64,000 nt of DNA from Gammaproteobacteria bacterium (GCA_022820625.1 JAJEFE010000070.1:1-64000), one strand, 5' to 3'; positions 1 through 10,614 are shown, counted from the stretch's first letter. The notes: generated by a model not told the origin, from the sequence alone. Made by a program: numbers and translations.

Positions 1-226
1 GCTTGGGGTGAAAATCCGGCGCCGAGACCGGAAACGGCCCAAAATCCCGCCAAAACCGCCGATTCCTGGGGTAAAGTTCTTTTTGGACTTGCTCGAAACC
101 TTTATCGATCAAAGGCTTCCGAACAGCGCAAGAGGCTCAAAGTCTTATGTAAATGCCCAAAAGCATTCAAATACGGCAGTATCGGCGCGCCTTTCGGCTG
201 GTGAAACGGATGCGGGCGGAATACGG

Positions 227-2947
227 CTACATACCGGCCTGCAGCCGCAGGTAGTAGTAGGCGCCCTGCCAGGGAATCATCGAATCGGACCGGTAGATTC
301 TGCCGCAACAGGCTTCGAACTCGGCCCGGTCGGGTGTTTCGCCGAAGACGTTGAGCCCGCCGAGCGCCACGCTGTACCTGTCGCCTGCGCGCCACGCTGC
401 CTGCAGATCGAAAAGGACCTTGCCGCTGAACTGCTGAATATTGCCGGGATCGGCGAAGTTGGCGCTGTTCGCGTGGCGGTAGTCGCCGTACCAGTGCGCC
501 CGGCCCATGAGGTCGAACCGGTCCCACCAGTGGCGCAGTGTGAATACGCCCTGGAATTTCGATAACGCGTTCTCGGTATCGAACACGTCCTCCTCGTTCA
601 CGAACGAAAAGGGATTGCCGTGGCGATCGATCCTGACGGGGATTTCGGTGACCTCGGTCTCGTTGCGGTTCAACGATGCCGAAAACTCGGTGAGCCCTGC
701 GCCGGAGTCGATGGCGTAGGTGGCCACCAGGTCGATGCCCCGGGTCCGGGTGTCCAGGTCGTTGTTGAAGAAACTGACCTGGGCGATGGAATTGGCGCCC
801 GCGACGCCCAGTGCCTCCAGCGCGGCGACCTCTTCCGGGCCGATGCCGAAGTCGGAGGAAAGCACGATCCGATCCCGCAATTCAATGAAATAGTAATCCA
901 CGGAAACCGTCAGCCTTTCCAGGGGCGTGGCGGCGAGACCCAGGGTGAACTGGGTCGATTCCTCCGCATCCAGCGGTTCGGCGCCGAAGAACGCGGATAC
1001 CGGGTGGGCCGCGGGAAAGATACCCTCTGCCACGGGCACGCCCGCGTCGTTGATCCGCGTGGAAACGTTGGTGGTGGAGATCTGGCCCGGAGTCGGCGCC
1101 CTGAAGCCGGTGCCTGCCGAAGCCCGCAGTGAAGCCGCATCGCTGAACGCATAGTTCCCCGCCACCTTCCACGAGAAATTGCGGCCGAATCCGTGATAGT
1201 GCTCCAGGCGTCCGGCGACGCCGACCAGGAGCCTGTCGGAGACGTCGGCCTCGAGATCCACGTAGACCGCCCGGCTGTCGCGATCGAAAGCGGTAGTGAA
1301 CTCCGGCGAGTAGCCGGGGAAACCGTTGGACCCCACCGCCAGCGCATTGTTGATGGGATCTCCCGGTATGCAGGGTCCGGGACGCTCCTGCCCGGGAATG
1401 CGGCACTCCAGGGCCGTCAGGGCATCATCCGGGTCGGCATCGACCTCGGCCCGGGTCACTTCGAAATTGAACGGGTCCACCGAGGCGAACGGGCCGGGCT
1501 CGTAGGACGCCGGGTCGCCTTCCCTCAATTCGTAACCCTCCTCGCGGAACTCGAAGCCGAACGCGATGTTGAGGGCGCCCACAAGCCGGGTGTCCAGCGC
1601 GTAACTGAAATCGGCGTTCACCGACCATTCGTCCGTGACCAGGTCTCCCGGCCGGAATTCCGTCGGTGAATCCGGCCCCAGGGACGGGTTCCAGGTGTTG
1701 ACCAACGTGTACTGGATCTCGTTTTCGCCCGTGCGGACACTAAGATCCCACAGCAGATCGTTTTGCATGGCGCCTCGGATACCGCCCGTAAGCCCGAGGT
1801 CTCCCACGCGGCCGAAAAACCGCGGCGTGAATCCCCCGGGAAACCGGTCGCGGGGATCGTAGATGGAACCGTCGGCCAGGCGCACGGGCAACAACTGGGT
1901 CACACCTGGCCGGCGATAGAAGAAGCTGCCGTTGGCTTCGTAGTCGCGCCAGTTCGCGAAACCGTACGCTTCCCTGTTGCCACCCAGGGGCAACGCAGCA
2001 TTGATGAACAGCTTGCGGTCGTCGCGCTCCGGCTCACCCCAGATCTGTTCCGGGTTGCGCAATTGCTCCCGGAAACGGGGCGAGGAATCATCGGGAATTC
2101 CGTCGGCGCCGGCCACCAGGCTGAGCAACCGGCCGTCTTCGTCCCGAAACTCGGTGAACACATCGGGCCCGAACCGGTCTGCGACCCCGTCCCCATCCGT
2201 ATCGGCTTCCACCAGCGATGCCTCCAGGGGCGTCAGTCCGGAACCGCCCGGCAGGGCGAGATCGTATCGGCCGCCCCGGCTGGTGCCGCTGCCGCTTGCA
2301 TACTCACCGCTGAAGTTGATGAATCCCTCTTCTCCGATCGCGAATCCGAAATGGCCGGCCACACGTTGATCGTCTCCGCCGTCCGAGTATCCCCCCGCGT
2401 GTAGCTGGATGTCCGCACCCTCGGCGGATTGCTTCAGATTGAAATTCATGACGCCGGCGATGGCATCGGAGCCGTACTGCGCCCCGGCGCCGTCGCGCAG
2501 CACCTCGACGGAGCGCAGGGCGATCACCGGAATCGCAGCCAGGTCCGGACCGTGCGACCCGAAGCCGCCCAGGCGCACCAGCGCAGCCCGGTGACGGCGC
2601 TTGCCGTTGACCAGCACCAGGGTCTTGTCCGAGTCCAGGCCACGCAGGTTGGGCGGGCGCACGAAGGTGGCGCCGTCGGAGATAGGCTCGCGCCCCACGT
2701 TGAACGAGGGCACCAGCTTGCTGATCACGTCCGTCAGATCCGCCGCCGCGCCCACACTCTCCAGTTCGTCCTGCGCGAATACGTCCACGGGCACCGGACT
2801 GTCGGTCACCGTCCGGCCGGCCGTGCGGGTGCCCACGGTGACAATCTCCTCGAGGATTTGTGTTTCGTTGGGCTGCTGGGCGAACGATCCGGCCGGCGCC
2901 GCGAGGACCAGGAGCGCCCACACCGGAATGGTCCAATGCGTTACCAT
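227..2947 (-). CDS. TonB-dependent receptor
   Basis: Signal peptide then EEIVTVGTRTAGRTVTDSPVPVDVF plug, LRGLDSDKTLVLVNGKRRH, RDGAGAQYGSDAIAGVMNF; C-terminal beta-barrel-like repeats. Start chosen at ATG 2947 rather than the ORF maximum 3061. Confidence 0.87.
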   Translation of the reverse strand: MVTHWTIPVWALLVLAAPAGSFAQQPNETQILEEIVTVGTRTAGRTVTDSPVPVDVFAQDELESVGAAADLTDVISKLVPSFNVGREPISDGATFVRPPNLRGLDSDKTLVLVNGKRRHRAALVRLGGFGSHGPDLAAIPVIALRSVEVLRDGAGAQYGSDAIAGVMNFNLKQSAEGADIQLHAGGYSDGGDDQRVAGHFGFAIGEEGFINFSGEYASGSGTSRGGRYDLALPGGSGLTPLEASLVEADTDGDGVADRFGPDVFTEFRDEDGRLLSLVAGADGIPDDSSPRFREQLRNPEQIWGEPERDDRKLFINAALPLGGNREAYGFANWRDYEANGSFFYRRPGVTQLLPVRLADGSIYDPRDRFPGGFTPRFFGRVGDLGLTGGIRGAMQNDLLWDLSVRTGENEIQYTLVNTWNPSLGPDSPTEFRPGDLVTDEWSVNADFSYALDTRLVGALNIAFGFEFREEGYELREGDPASYEPGPFASVDPFNFEVTRAEVDADPDDALTALECRIPGQERPGPCIPGDPINNALAVGSNGFPGYSPEFTTAFDRDSRAVYVDLEADVSDRLLVGVAGRLEHYHGFGRNFSWKVAGNYAFSDAASLRASAGTGFRAPTPGQISTTNVSTRINDAGVPVAEGIFPAAHPVSAFFGAEPLDAEESTQFTLGLAATPLERLTVSVDYYFIELRDRIVLSSDFGIGPEEVAALEALGVAGANSIAQVSFFNNDLDTRTRGIDLVATYAIDSGAGLTEFSASLNRNETEVTEIPVRIDRHGNPFSFVNEEDVFDTENALSKFQGVFTLRHWWDRFDLMGRAHWYGDYRHANSANFADPGNIQQFSGKVLFDLQAAWRAGDRYSVALGGLNVFGETPDRAEFEACCGRIYRSDSMIPWQGAYYYLRLQAGM

Positions 2948-2975
2948 CGCGTATCCAGACGGTCGAGGTAACCCT

Positions 2976-4715
2976 ATGAAGCGTCCAGCCATCGTCAAAT
3001 TCGGCATTTTCGCTGTCGCCATGATCGTCTCCTGGATGGTCGGAACCAATATCGCACCCACCTGGACCGTCGAGCAGATTTCCCTGGACGTCCAGGCCGA
3101 TGCGGACGGCGCGCTATTTTATCTGTCGGGCGGGGACCAAAGCTATTTCGACGCCGTTCCGGCGGACCAGTCCCAGCTCGATCCCCTGTCGGTAACGGGA
3201 TCGACCACCCCGCCTCCCGTCCAGGAGGAGTACGTATCGGCGGTGGAAATTCGCGACGGCCAGGCGCAGGACGTCTACTACCAGCGCACGGCCAGGTTCC
3301 ACTGGGGATTCTGGTCGCTGCTGCCCGCCGTGGTTGCCGTGATACTTTGCTGGATCACCAGAGAACCGGTCACGGCGCTGATGAGCGGCATCCTCTCCGG
3401 CGCGCTGATTCTCGGCCGCTACGACCTCTCCGGCGAGGTATTGATCCCGTCCCTGGCGACCACCAGCGCGGCCGGCGTGCTGCTTCTGTACCTGTGGCTC
3501 CTGGGCGGGCTCATGGGGATCTGGTCGCGAACCGGCGCCGCCCAGGCGTTCGCCGAATTCGTCACCGCACGCTTCGTCCGGGGTCCCAGAACCGCCAAGC
3601 TGGTCGCCTGGATGCTGGGCATCGTCTTCTTCCAGGGCGGAACGGTGAGCACCGTGCTGGTGGGCACCACCGTCAAGCCCATCGCGGACAAGGAACGGGT
3701 CAGTCACGAAGAACTGGCCTACATCGTGGACTCCACCGCCTCACCCATCGCATCCCAACTCGCGTTCAATGCCTGGCCGGGCTACGTGCAGGCGTTCATC
3801 TTCGTCTCCGGCGTCGGCTTTCTGGCCACCGAGGCGGATCGCATCGCCTTCTTCTTCCAGAGCGTGCCGTTCTGCTTCTACGCGATCTTCGCGGTGCTGG
3901 GCACGTTTCTTCTCAGTATCGAGAAGCCGCTCTTCCTGGGCAGTCAGTTGCGCGAAGCCATGGACCGGGCCCGCACTACCGGGCGGCTCGACGCGCCTGG
4001 GGCCGATCCGCTCAGCTCAAAGGAATTGCAGGGCAGCAACGTGCCCGAGGGCTACAAGCCCCACGTGGTCGAGTTCTTCCTGCCGCTGGGCACCCTGATC
4101 GGACTCGCGATCCTGACGTTCGTCGTCTACGGCTCGCCCAACGTGCACTGGGCGTTCGGCGCGGCGCTGGCGCTGGCGGCGGGCATGGCGCTGGCCAAGG
4201 GCATGTCGCTGAAGGACCTGATCGCGGGCTTCCACGACGGAATCAAGGGCGTCGTGCTGGGCTCCGTCATTCTCCTGCTCGCCATCACCATCGGCGGCCT
4301 GAGCCAGCAGACCGGCGGGGGCATCTATCTCGTCGATCAACTGGGCGGCAGCATCCCGTTCTTCCTGCTGCCCGTCCTGCTGCAGATCATCACCGTCGTC
4401 ATCGCGTTCTCGACGGGCACGAGCTGGGGCACCTACGCAGTCGCATTCCCGCTGGCCATGCCGCTGGCCTGGGCGGTTGCGAATTCCCAGGGCCTCGCTC
4501 ATCCGGAACTGTACATGACCCTGTGTTTCGCCGCCGTGATGGACGGCAGCGTCTACGGCGACCAGTGCTCACCCATCTCCGACACCACGGTGCTGAGTTC
4601 CGTCTGCACCGGCTGCGACCTGATGGATCACGTCAAGACGCAGATCCCGCAGGCATCGATGGCCGCGGTGCTCGCGGCCGTCTGCTGGACCGCCGTGTCG
4701 TTCCTGACCGCCTGA
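2976..4715 (+). CDS. NhaC-family Na+/H+ antiporter-like membrane transporter
   Basis: Many hydrophobic segments; motifs FSTGTSWGTYAVAFPLAMPLA and GSVYGDQCSPISDTTVLSS typical of the NhaC family. Start at ATG 2976. Confidence 0.82.
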   Translation: MKRPAIVKFGIFAVAMIVSWMVGTNIAPTWTVEQISLDVQADADGALFYLSGGDQSYFDAVPADQSQLDPLSVTGSTTPPPVQEEYVSAVEIRDGQAQDVYYQRTARFHWGFWSLLPAVVAVILCWITREPVTALMSGILSGALILGRYDLSGEVLIPSLATTSAAGVLLLYLWLLGGLMGIWSRTGAAQAFAEFVTARFVRGPRTAKLVAWMLGIVFFQGGTVSTVLVGTTVKPIADKERVSHEELAYIVDSTASPIASQLAFNAWPGYVQAFIFVSGVGFLATEADRIAFFFQSVPFCFYAIFAVLGTFLLSIEKPLFLGSQLREAMDRARTTGRLDAPGADPLSSKELQGSNVPEGYKPHVVEFFLPLGTLIGLAILTFVVYGSPNVHWAFGAALALAAGMALAKGMSLKDLIAGFHDGIKGVVLGSVILLLAITIGGLSQQTGGGIYLVDQLGGSIPFFLLPVLLQIITVVIAFSTGTSWGTYAVAFPLAMPLAWAVANSQGLAHPELYMTLCFAAVMDGSVYGDQCSPISDTTVLSSVCTGCDLMDHVKTQIPQASMAAVLAAVCWTAVSFLTA

Positions 4716-4773
4716 CGGCGTCGGGGATGCGCTGGCCGATGACGTTTCGGTCAGTGAATAGGGGGCTTTGCGG

Positions 4774-6096
4774 TCAGTCCTCACTCGTGAGCGTGCCTAG
4801 CGCGCGCCTGTAGAGTTTCAGGGTCAGCGGTGCGAGGAGCATGGCCGGCAGGCCGAAGATCAGCGGAATCAGCGCAACGCTGTAGCGTACGCCGTCCTCG
4901 CCGAAGACGGTGTCGTTCAGCAGACCGACGAGGCTGGGTCCGAGGAAGAGTCCCGTGAGGCTGATAGTCATGTAGTAGAGCGCAATGGTCTGTGCGCGAA
5001 TCCGCGTGGGCACGATCTGCAGCAATGCCGTCACGCCGACCGACGATATGAACGCGGCGCCGACGGTAAACGCGGAGAGCACGACAAAGGCCGCGATGCC
5101 GCTTTCGAGTAACGGCCCGATGACCGCGAAAGGCAATGAAAGGAAGAGGCCGAGCAGGGCGATGCGCATCGGGGCGTCGGTATGGCCGCGCCGGGTCAGC
5201 CGGTCCGACAGCCAGCCCGCGAACATGACGGACGCGGGGCCCACCACGATCAGCGTCAGCCCGTTGTAGAGCGCGTAGGTCTCTACCGGCCAGCCCCAGG
5301 TGCGCTGGAATGTGACCGCCAGCCAGCCATGGCTGTAGGCGGTGATGGTCATGTAGCAGAACACCGTCACGAAGCAGCCATAGGTCAGTACGTGCCGGCC
5401 GACGTGTCTCAGCATGTGGCCGAGATGCCTGGGTTCGCGCTGCGCGGCCGTACCGATGCGACCGGGTTCGCGCAGCACGAAGAAAATCGGGGCCAGCACG
5501 AATCCCGGCGCCGCGGCGATGAGAAAGGCCGTGCGCCAGGGCGCGAGCGGGCCGACCAGAGGCAGTTCGAGCGATTCGGAGGTCCCGGCCCAGGTCAGCA
5601 CGGCGGCGCCGAGCAGTGCCGCGAGCGCCGCGCCGACGGATATGGCGCTGGAGTAGAGTGCGATCGGCTTGCCGCGGCGGTCTGCGGGAAACGAATCGGC
5701 AATGAGCGACATGGCGCAAGGACTCAACGTCGCCTCGCCGACGCCCACGGAAACGCGCGCGACGAACATGTGCCCGAAGGAGCGCGCGAGGCCGGACAGC
5801 GCCGTGGCGGCGGACCAGATGGCGATGCCCGCGGACACGATCCATGTGCGGCGCGAGCGGTCCGCGAGGTAGCCCAGCGGCAGCCCCATGGTGGCGTAGA
5901 AGATCCCGAATGCAGGGCCCAGCAGCAGACCGATCTGAAAGTCCGTCAGTCCCAGATCGGCCTTGACCGGTTCGATCAGCAGGCTGAGGATGTAGCGGTC
6001 GACGAACGACACCACGTAGGCGACCGTGAGTAGCGCAACCAGCAGCCAGGCGGGTCCGGGCGAGGGATACGGGGGCGCCGCGTTGGAATTGTTCAT
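4774..6096 (-). CDS. MFS transporter
   Basis: 12-TM-like protein with FVDRYILSLLIEPVKADLGLTDFQIGLL and GYLADRSRRTWI MFS signature. Confidence 0.88.
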   Translation of the reverse strand: MNNSNAAPPYPSPGPAWLLVALLTVAYVVSFVDRYILSLLIEPVKADLGLTDFQIGLLLGPAFGIFYATMGLPLGYLADRSRRTWIVSAGIAIWSAATALSGLARSFGHMFVARVSVGVGEATLSPCAMSLIADSFPADRRGKPIALYSSAISVGAALAALLGAAVLTWAGTSESLELPLVGPLAPWRTAFLIAAAPGFVLAPIFFVLREPGRIGTAAQREPRHLGHMLRHVGRHVLTYGCFVTVFCYMTITAYSHGWLAVTFQRTWGWPVETYALYNGLTLIVVGPASVMFAGWLSDRLTRRGHTDAPMRIALLGLFLSLPFAVIGPLLESGIAAFVVLSAFTVGAAFISSVGVTALLQIVPTRIRAQTIALYYMTISLTGLFLGPSLVGLLNDTVFGEDGVRYSVALIPLIFGLPAMLLAPLTLKLYRRALGTLTSED

Positions 6097-6137
6097 TGTT
6101 ACCCGTGTGGCGAAGCTTGCGCGATCCGTGCCGGCGC

Positions 6138-6578
6138 TCAGCCGGGCGCTGCGGCGAGTATCCGGTAGATTACGGTGAGGTTGCCGTCCGCATCGAGTAT
6201 GCCGACTTCCCGCCCGACGCGCCCGTCGTGCGTCACCAGCCGTTCCTCCGGAAATACCCGGTAGCCGCCCTGGCGCGCGCGGTCAACCACTGCGTCAACA
6301 TCCTCCACGTCGAGCACGATCGTGGAACGGCGGGGCGTCGGCTGCTCGGCCAGTCCGGAGACCTCCGTCAGCGCCATGACGCGAGGCTGCGTCGGCGTAC
6401 TGAGCGCCACGAAGCCCACCGCGCTGGAAGGGTCGATGCCGAAAACCGTGTGCGAATAGCTCTTGTCCCGATCCGGCTTCTGGAAGGCCACTTGCATGCC
6501 CAGCACGTCCACGTAGAACCGCAACGCCGCCCGCATGTCCGAGACGAGGAAATTCGCCCGCTGAAATCGAACGCTCAT
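6138..6578 (-). CDS. VOC (glyoxalase/bleomycin resistance) family protein
   Basis: FQRANFLVSDMRAALRFYVDVLGMQVAF; ATGA overlap with the upstream VOC gene. Confidence 0.82.
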   Translation of the reverse strand: MSVRFQRANFLVSDMRAALRFYVDVLGMQVAFQKPDRDKSYSHTVFGIDPSSAVGFVALSTPTQPRVMALTEVSGLAEQPTPRRSTIVLDVEDVDAVVDRARQGGYRVFPEERLVTHDGRVGREVGILDADGNLTVIYRILAAAPG

Positions 6579-7078
6579 GGCGAAGTCTCCGGATGCTCGA
6601 TGCGCAACACCTGGTTGCACTCGAAGAAGTGCCCGTCCGGGTCGAACAGCGCCGTGCCGAGAAGATGACGGATGCTGCCGTCGGCGCCGGGTACCGTGAA
6701 GCGGCGCTGCCTCATGTGGATCCTTGTGCCGAGTTCCTCGGCCCGCCGCGCAAGTTCCGCGGCGTCATCCGTTTCCACGACGAACACGGGCGTACCGTAC
6801 TGGACGGAGGTGGGCACGTCAGGAGCCGGCAACGGCGGGTCGAGCCATTGCAACAGGCCGATCATGCCGATCTTGTCGTGCTCCGCGCGCATGATCACCA
6901 GATGCGTGCGGTCGCCGGAGGAACCGGCCGCGATACCTTCGCCGGACAAGACGTATTCGGTATCGAGCCAGGTCGTCATGCCGAGCACGTGCTCGTACCA
7001 CCGGCGGCTGACGGCCATGTCACGCACAATTAGCGTGGTGCGCTTGACGATGCTGCGAATGTGCCCGGTGCGGGTCAT
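6575..7078 (-). CDS. VOC family protein
   Basis: VKRTTLIVRDMAVSRRWYEHVLGMTTW and DPDGHFFECNQ. Confidence 0.82.
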   Translation of the reverse strand: MTRTGHIRSIVKRTTLIVRDMAVSRRWYEHVLGMTTWLDTEYVLSGEGIAAGSSGDRTHLVIMRAEHDKIGMIGLLQWLDPPLPAPDVPTSVQYGTPVFVVETDDAAELARRAEELGTRIHMRQRRFTVPGADGSIRHLLGTALFDPDGHFFECNQVLRIEHPETSP

Positions 7079-7140
7079 TCCCTGGTCTCGATGGCGCTCT
7101 CAACAGACGCGCTTGAGGTCAATTCCGTTCGGACCGAGCC

Positions 7141-9729
7141 TCAGTTGGAACCAAGAGATACGTCCACGGTCAAGCCAAAGTGCGCTTCTCGACGAAGCGT
7201 GCCTACGAAAGAGCGCCGAAAGCTCCCGTTTGCGTCGGCGTATCGCAATACGAGCGGGGACGAATTCTCGTCGGTGAGGTTCTTGCCCCACAGATTGATC
7301 GCATAACGGTCGTTGCGAAAACCGAGGCGCGCGTTGACGATGGTCATGTCGCCTGTCTCGGCGAGGTTGTGGACCTGGGCGAACTTGCTGGTCTCGTAGG
7401 CGACGTTCGCGCCCGCGAACCACTCCCACGCGCCTGCGCCCAACGGGCGGCGCAGCTCGATATCGGCAAACGCCTGGTGTTCAGCCGTGCGGGGAATCCG
7501 GTTGCCCCTGATCGAGCCGAATGCCGGGGGATTGTTCGCCGCCCCGGCGGATGTCGAGCATGACTGATCCTCAAACTCCGGCAACGCAAACCCCAGCGAA
7601 CAGTTGACCAACCCGTCGTCGCCTACGTCTTGCAGCACGCCTTCGTTCTGATCCAGTCCCGCAGTGAACTCGCTGTCCGTGTAAGCCCAGTTCAGGGTCA
7701 GCGTCAGGCCGTCGACGGACTGCGGCCGCGCCAGCAACTCGAATTCGAGTCCCAGGACATCGGCGTCACCTGCATTGACCGTTGCCGAAACCGTGTTGGC
7801 TCCGGAACGTGCATTCTGGGTGAGCTGATACCCCTCGATGCTGTTGGAGAACGCCGCGACGTTGGCGATGAGCTGTCCCGACATCAGCGAGTTTTTCGAG
7901 CCGAATTCGAACGACAGGACTTCCTCTTCCTCAAACGACGGCAGGCCGGCCTCAATGGCGATGGTCCCGTTGAAACCGCCCGGCTTGGTGCCGCTCGCGA
8001 TCGCACCATAGATCATGCTGCTGTCGTTGACGTCCCATTGCAGTGTCGCACGGGGTGTGAAGGCATCGAACGTCTCCTCGGAGTCGACCGGTGGTTCGGC
8101 CGGCGATCCCAAATCCTGAACGATGCCCACGCGCGAGACGTCTTCGGACTGAATGCGGGCTTCGAGCGTCGCGCGGGCCCGGTCCGACAGCGCAAACGCG
8201 AGCTGGCCGAATATTGCACTATTCTGCAATTCGGTAGTGTTGCGATCGCGAGGTACCGCGATGGTCGGGCCGAAGAAGGGAATGATCCTGCCGCAAATCG
8301 GGTTGGACGCGCAGACGCCCCTCATGCGTCCGAATTCCCTGCCGAAGTTGGCGCCGGCAATGCCGGCCGCGTCGGAAGGCAACTCGCGTATGTCACGGGA
8401 ATCCCTGGTTGAATCCAGGTAAAAGATGCCGAACAGGCCGGAAACTCGTTGCCCTTCGTATTCCAACCGCATTTCATAGGAAAAGTCTTCGTACTCGGTG
8501 CGGTTCGAAAAAGTGAAATCGACCATGCTCCCTACGTAGGCATAGGAAAACGGCGGCCTCGGGAACCCTGCAAACGGAAATCCGTTTGGCGTGAAGTTCG
8601 CAACCTGGAACGAAGTCGGAGAGTAATCGCCGTCGGTGATCTGCACGTCATCGTACTGGTTGAAACCGGCGATGGCGGTAAAGCTCCAGTTGTTTTCCAA
8701 GTCGTAGCCGATGGCCAGACTGGTCTGAACCGTTTCGGTTTCTTCGCGTGCATCCGGCGCCTGCACGGAGTAGTCCGTACTGATATCGCCCGGCCCCAAT
8801 ACGCCGCAATAGTAACGCCCGAGCCCCTGATAGAGGCCGCCGTCGTCCTCGAAGCAGTTGTTTTCGGTCGAGGATTGGGCAAACAACGGAGGCTGCCCAT
8901 CAAGCCGGTTGCTGCCGTATCCGCGCAACCGAACGTCGAGGAGTTCATTGGGTGTGAAGTGCAGGACGCCGGAGACGGATTCCGATTCGTAGATGCCGAT
9001 ATCGGAACCGTCGAAGTGATTGGTCCAGGGGCCGTCAAGCCGATAATTTCGGTAGGTGAGACCTCCCGAGAGTGTGTCCCCGGAAATTGGCCCGCGAACC
9101 GACGCGCTGAGCATCTGTTCTGCATCGTCAGAGGCCATGTAGCGCAAGTCGGCAGACAGGGCATCGCCCGGTGATTTCGTAATGATGTTGATCGCGCCGG
9201 AGTAGGTGTTGCGGCCGTACAGCGCGCTTTGCGGCCCCTTGACGACCTCGATTCGCTCTATATCGTTCAGGTCGTAGTCGGCGATGGAACCGTCGATGTA
9301 GACGCCGTCGATAAAGTAGGAAACACCGCTGTCACCCAGAATGTTCGCCTGCCCGCGGATGACCGGCCGGTTCGACCCGCGGCCGAACTCGTTGTCGAAG
9401 ATCAGTCCGGAGGTGATCTTGGACAATTCCGACAACCCTTGTACGTTGAGTTCTTCTATCCGCTCAGACGTAATGGCGGTAACGGACAAGGGAATATCCT
9501 GAATGTTTTCCTCACGCTTGCGTGCCGAAACCACGATTTCTTCGAGAACCAGGCCTTCCTGGGCCGGAGCGGCTGGCACAATACCGAAACTCAGCGCCAA
9601 TGCGGCCGGTAGTGCGGCGTAGGATGGGCGACATATGAGGGCGGGAGCAGGAGGATTGGCGGTGTTGTGCATCACTGTTCTCCAACGTCGGATCGGGCTC
9701 GGAAAGTCCGGGCGCGCAAGGCTGTTCAT
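7141..9729 (-). CDS. TonB-dependent receptor
   Basis: LEEIVVSARKREENIQDIPLSVTAITSERIEELNVQGLSELSKITSGLIF plug domain; GPQSALYGRNTYSGAINIITK; barrel C-terminus. Confidence 0.92.
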   Translation of the reverse strand: MNSLARPDFPSPIRRWRTVMHNTANPPAPALICRPSYAALPAALALSFGIVPAAPAQEGLVLEEIVVSARKREENIQDIPLSVTAITSERIEELNVQGLSELSKITSGLIFDNEFGRGSNRPVIRGQANILGDSGVSYFIDGVYIDGSIADYDLNDIERIEVVKGPQSALYGRNTYSGAINIITKSPGDALSADLRYMASDDAEQMLSASVRGPISGDTLSGGLTYRNYRLDGPWTNHFDGSDIGIYESESVSGVLHFTPNELLDVRLRGYGSNRLDGQPPLFAQSSTENNCFEDDGGLYQGLGRYYCGVLGPGDISTDYSVQAPDAREETETVQTSLAIGYDLENNWSFTAIAGFNQYDDVQITDGDYSPTSFQVANFTPNGFPFAGFPRPPFSYAYVGSMVDFTFSNRTEYEDFSYEMRLEYEGQRVSGLFGIFYLDSTRDSRDIRELPSDAAGIAGANFGREFGRMRGVCASNPICGRIIPFFGPTIAVPRDRNTTELQNSAIFGQLAFALSDRARATLEARIQSEDVSRVGIVQDLGSPAEPPVDSEETFDAFTPRATLQWDVNDSSMIYGAIASGTKPGGFNGTIAIEAGLPSFEEEEVLSFEFGSKNSLMSGQLIANVAAFSNSIEGYQLTQNARSGANTVSATVNAGDADVLGLEFELLARPQSVDGLTLTLNWAYTDSEFTAGLDQNEGVLQDVGDDGLVNCSLGFALPEFEDQSCSTSAGAANNPPAFGSIRGNRIPRTAEHQAFADIELRRPLGAGAWEWFAGANVAYETSKFAQVHNLAETGDMTIVNARLGFRNDRYAINLWGKNLTDENSSPLVLRYADANGSFRRSFVGTLRREAHFGLTVDVSLGSN

Positions 9730-9760
9730 TTCAAGGTATCGGCCTGTTTCGAGCGTATCA

Positions 9761-9796
9761 AAACCATAAACTTATATCAATATGCAATTATGGTTT
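9761..9796. promoter_or_regulatory. 36-bp dyad with perfect 9-bp arms (AAACCATAA...TTATGGTTT) and TATATCAATAT centre
   Basis: Arms 9761-9769 and 9788-9796 read directly; lies between divergent TonB receptor and amine-oxidase remnant. Confidence 0.6.
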
Positions 9797-9900
9797 AAAG
9801 TAAACAGCCATAACGCCTGTAAGACCGGCGGGATCACCAGTCAAAACGGCGATCAGGGCTCGGGAAAACAGGGAATGTCCCATTCATATATTCTCATGAC

Positions 9901-10614
9901 ATGAACACGGCGCAGAGGTCGGTATTGAGGCGTGAAACGGTCACACGCCGGCGCTTTCTCACCGCATCCGCCCTGGCTGCACTCGCCATTTCGCGACCGG
10001 CGCCGATGCTCGCCCAGGGCAAACGGGTCATCATCGTCGGGGCGGGCCTCTCCGGACTGTACGCTGCCCGGCTTCTGGAACAGGCGGGCCTGGAAGTGGT
10101 CGTTGTAGAGGCTCGCGAGCGGGTCGGCGGGCGCGTACTGACACTCGACGATATCGAAGGACGGCCCGAAGCCGGCGGTAATCTCATTGGTGCGAACTAC
10201 GGCCGGTTGCTGTCGGTGGCCGTGCAGACGGATGTCGCCATGCGCCCTTCGAACGACGTCGAATCGCTGCCCACCGCTTACCTGATCAACGGCGACAGTT
10301 GCGACCGCTATGACAGGCAGGGGGACGAGGAAGCCGCTCGCCAGATTCTTGAGGACCTGTTTGGAACTTACCCGGGCGCTCGCGGAATCGTACGGCTGGA
10401 GAAACTGGTTCGCTGGCATCTGGATGCCTTCAGCCAGGGAAGCTGGGCCGTGTGGGCACCGGGGCAGATCGGCCGGTACTTCGCCGCGCTGCACCAGCCG
10501 GCGGGTTCGATCCATTTCGCCGGAGAACATACCGCTTACGCGTATTCCGGCATGGAAGGGGCCATGGAATCCGGCGAGCGGGCGGCGCTGGAAGTGCTGA
10601 GAGAACTGTCGTGA
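9901..10614 (+). pseudogene. Internally truncated flavin-containing amine oxidase
   Basis: N-terminal KRVIIVGAGLSGLYAARLLEQAGLEVVVVEARERVGGRV and C-terminal GSIHFAGEHTAYAYSGMEGAMESGERAALEVL in one 237-aa frame; about 200+ aa of the usual middle region missing. Confidence 0.65.
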
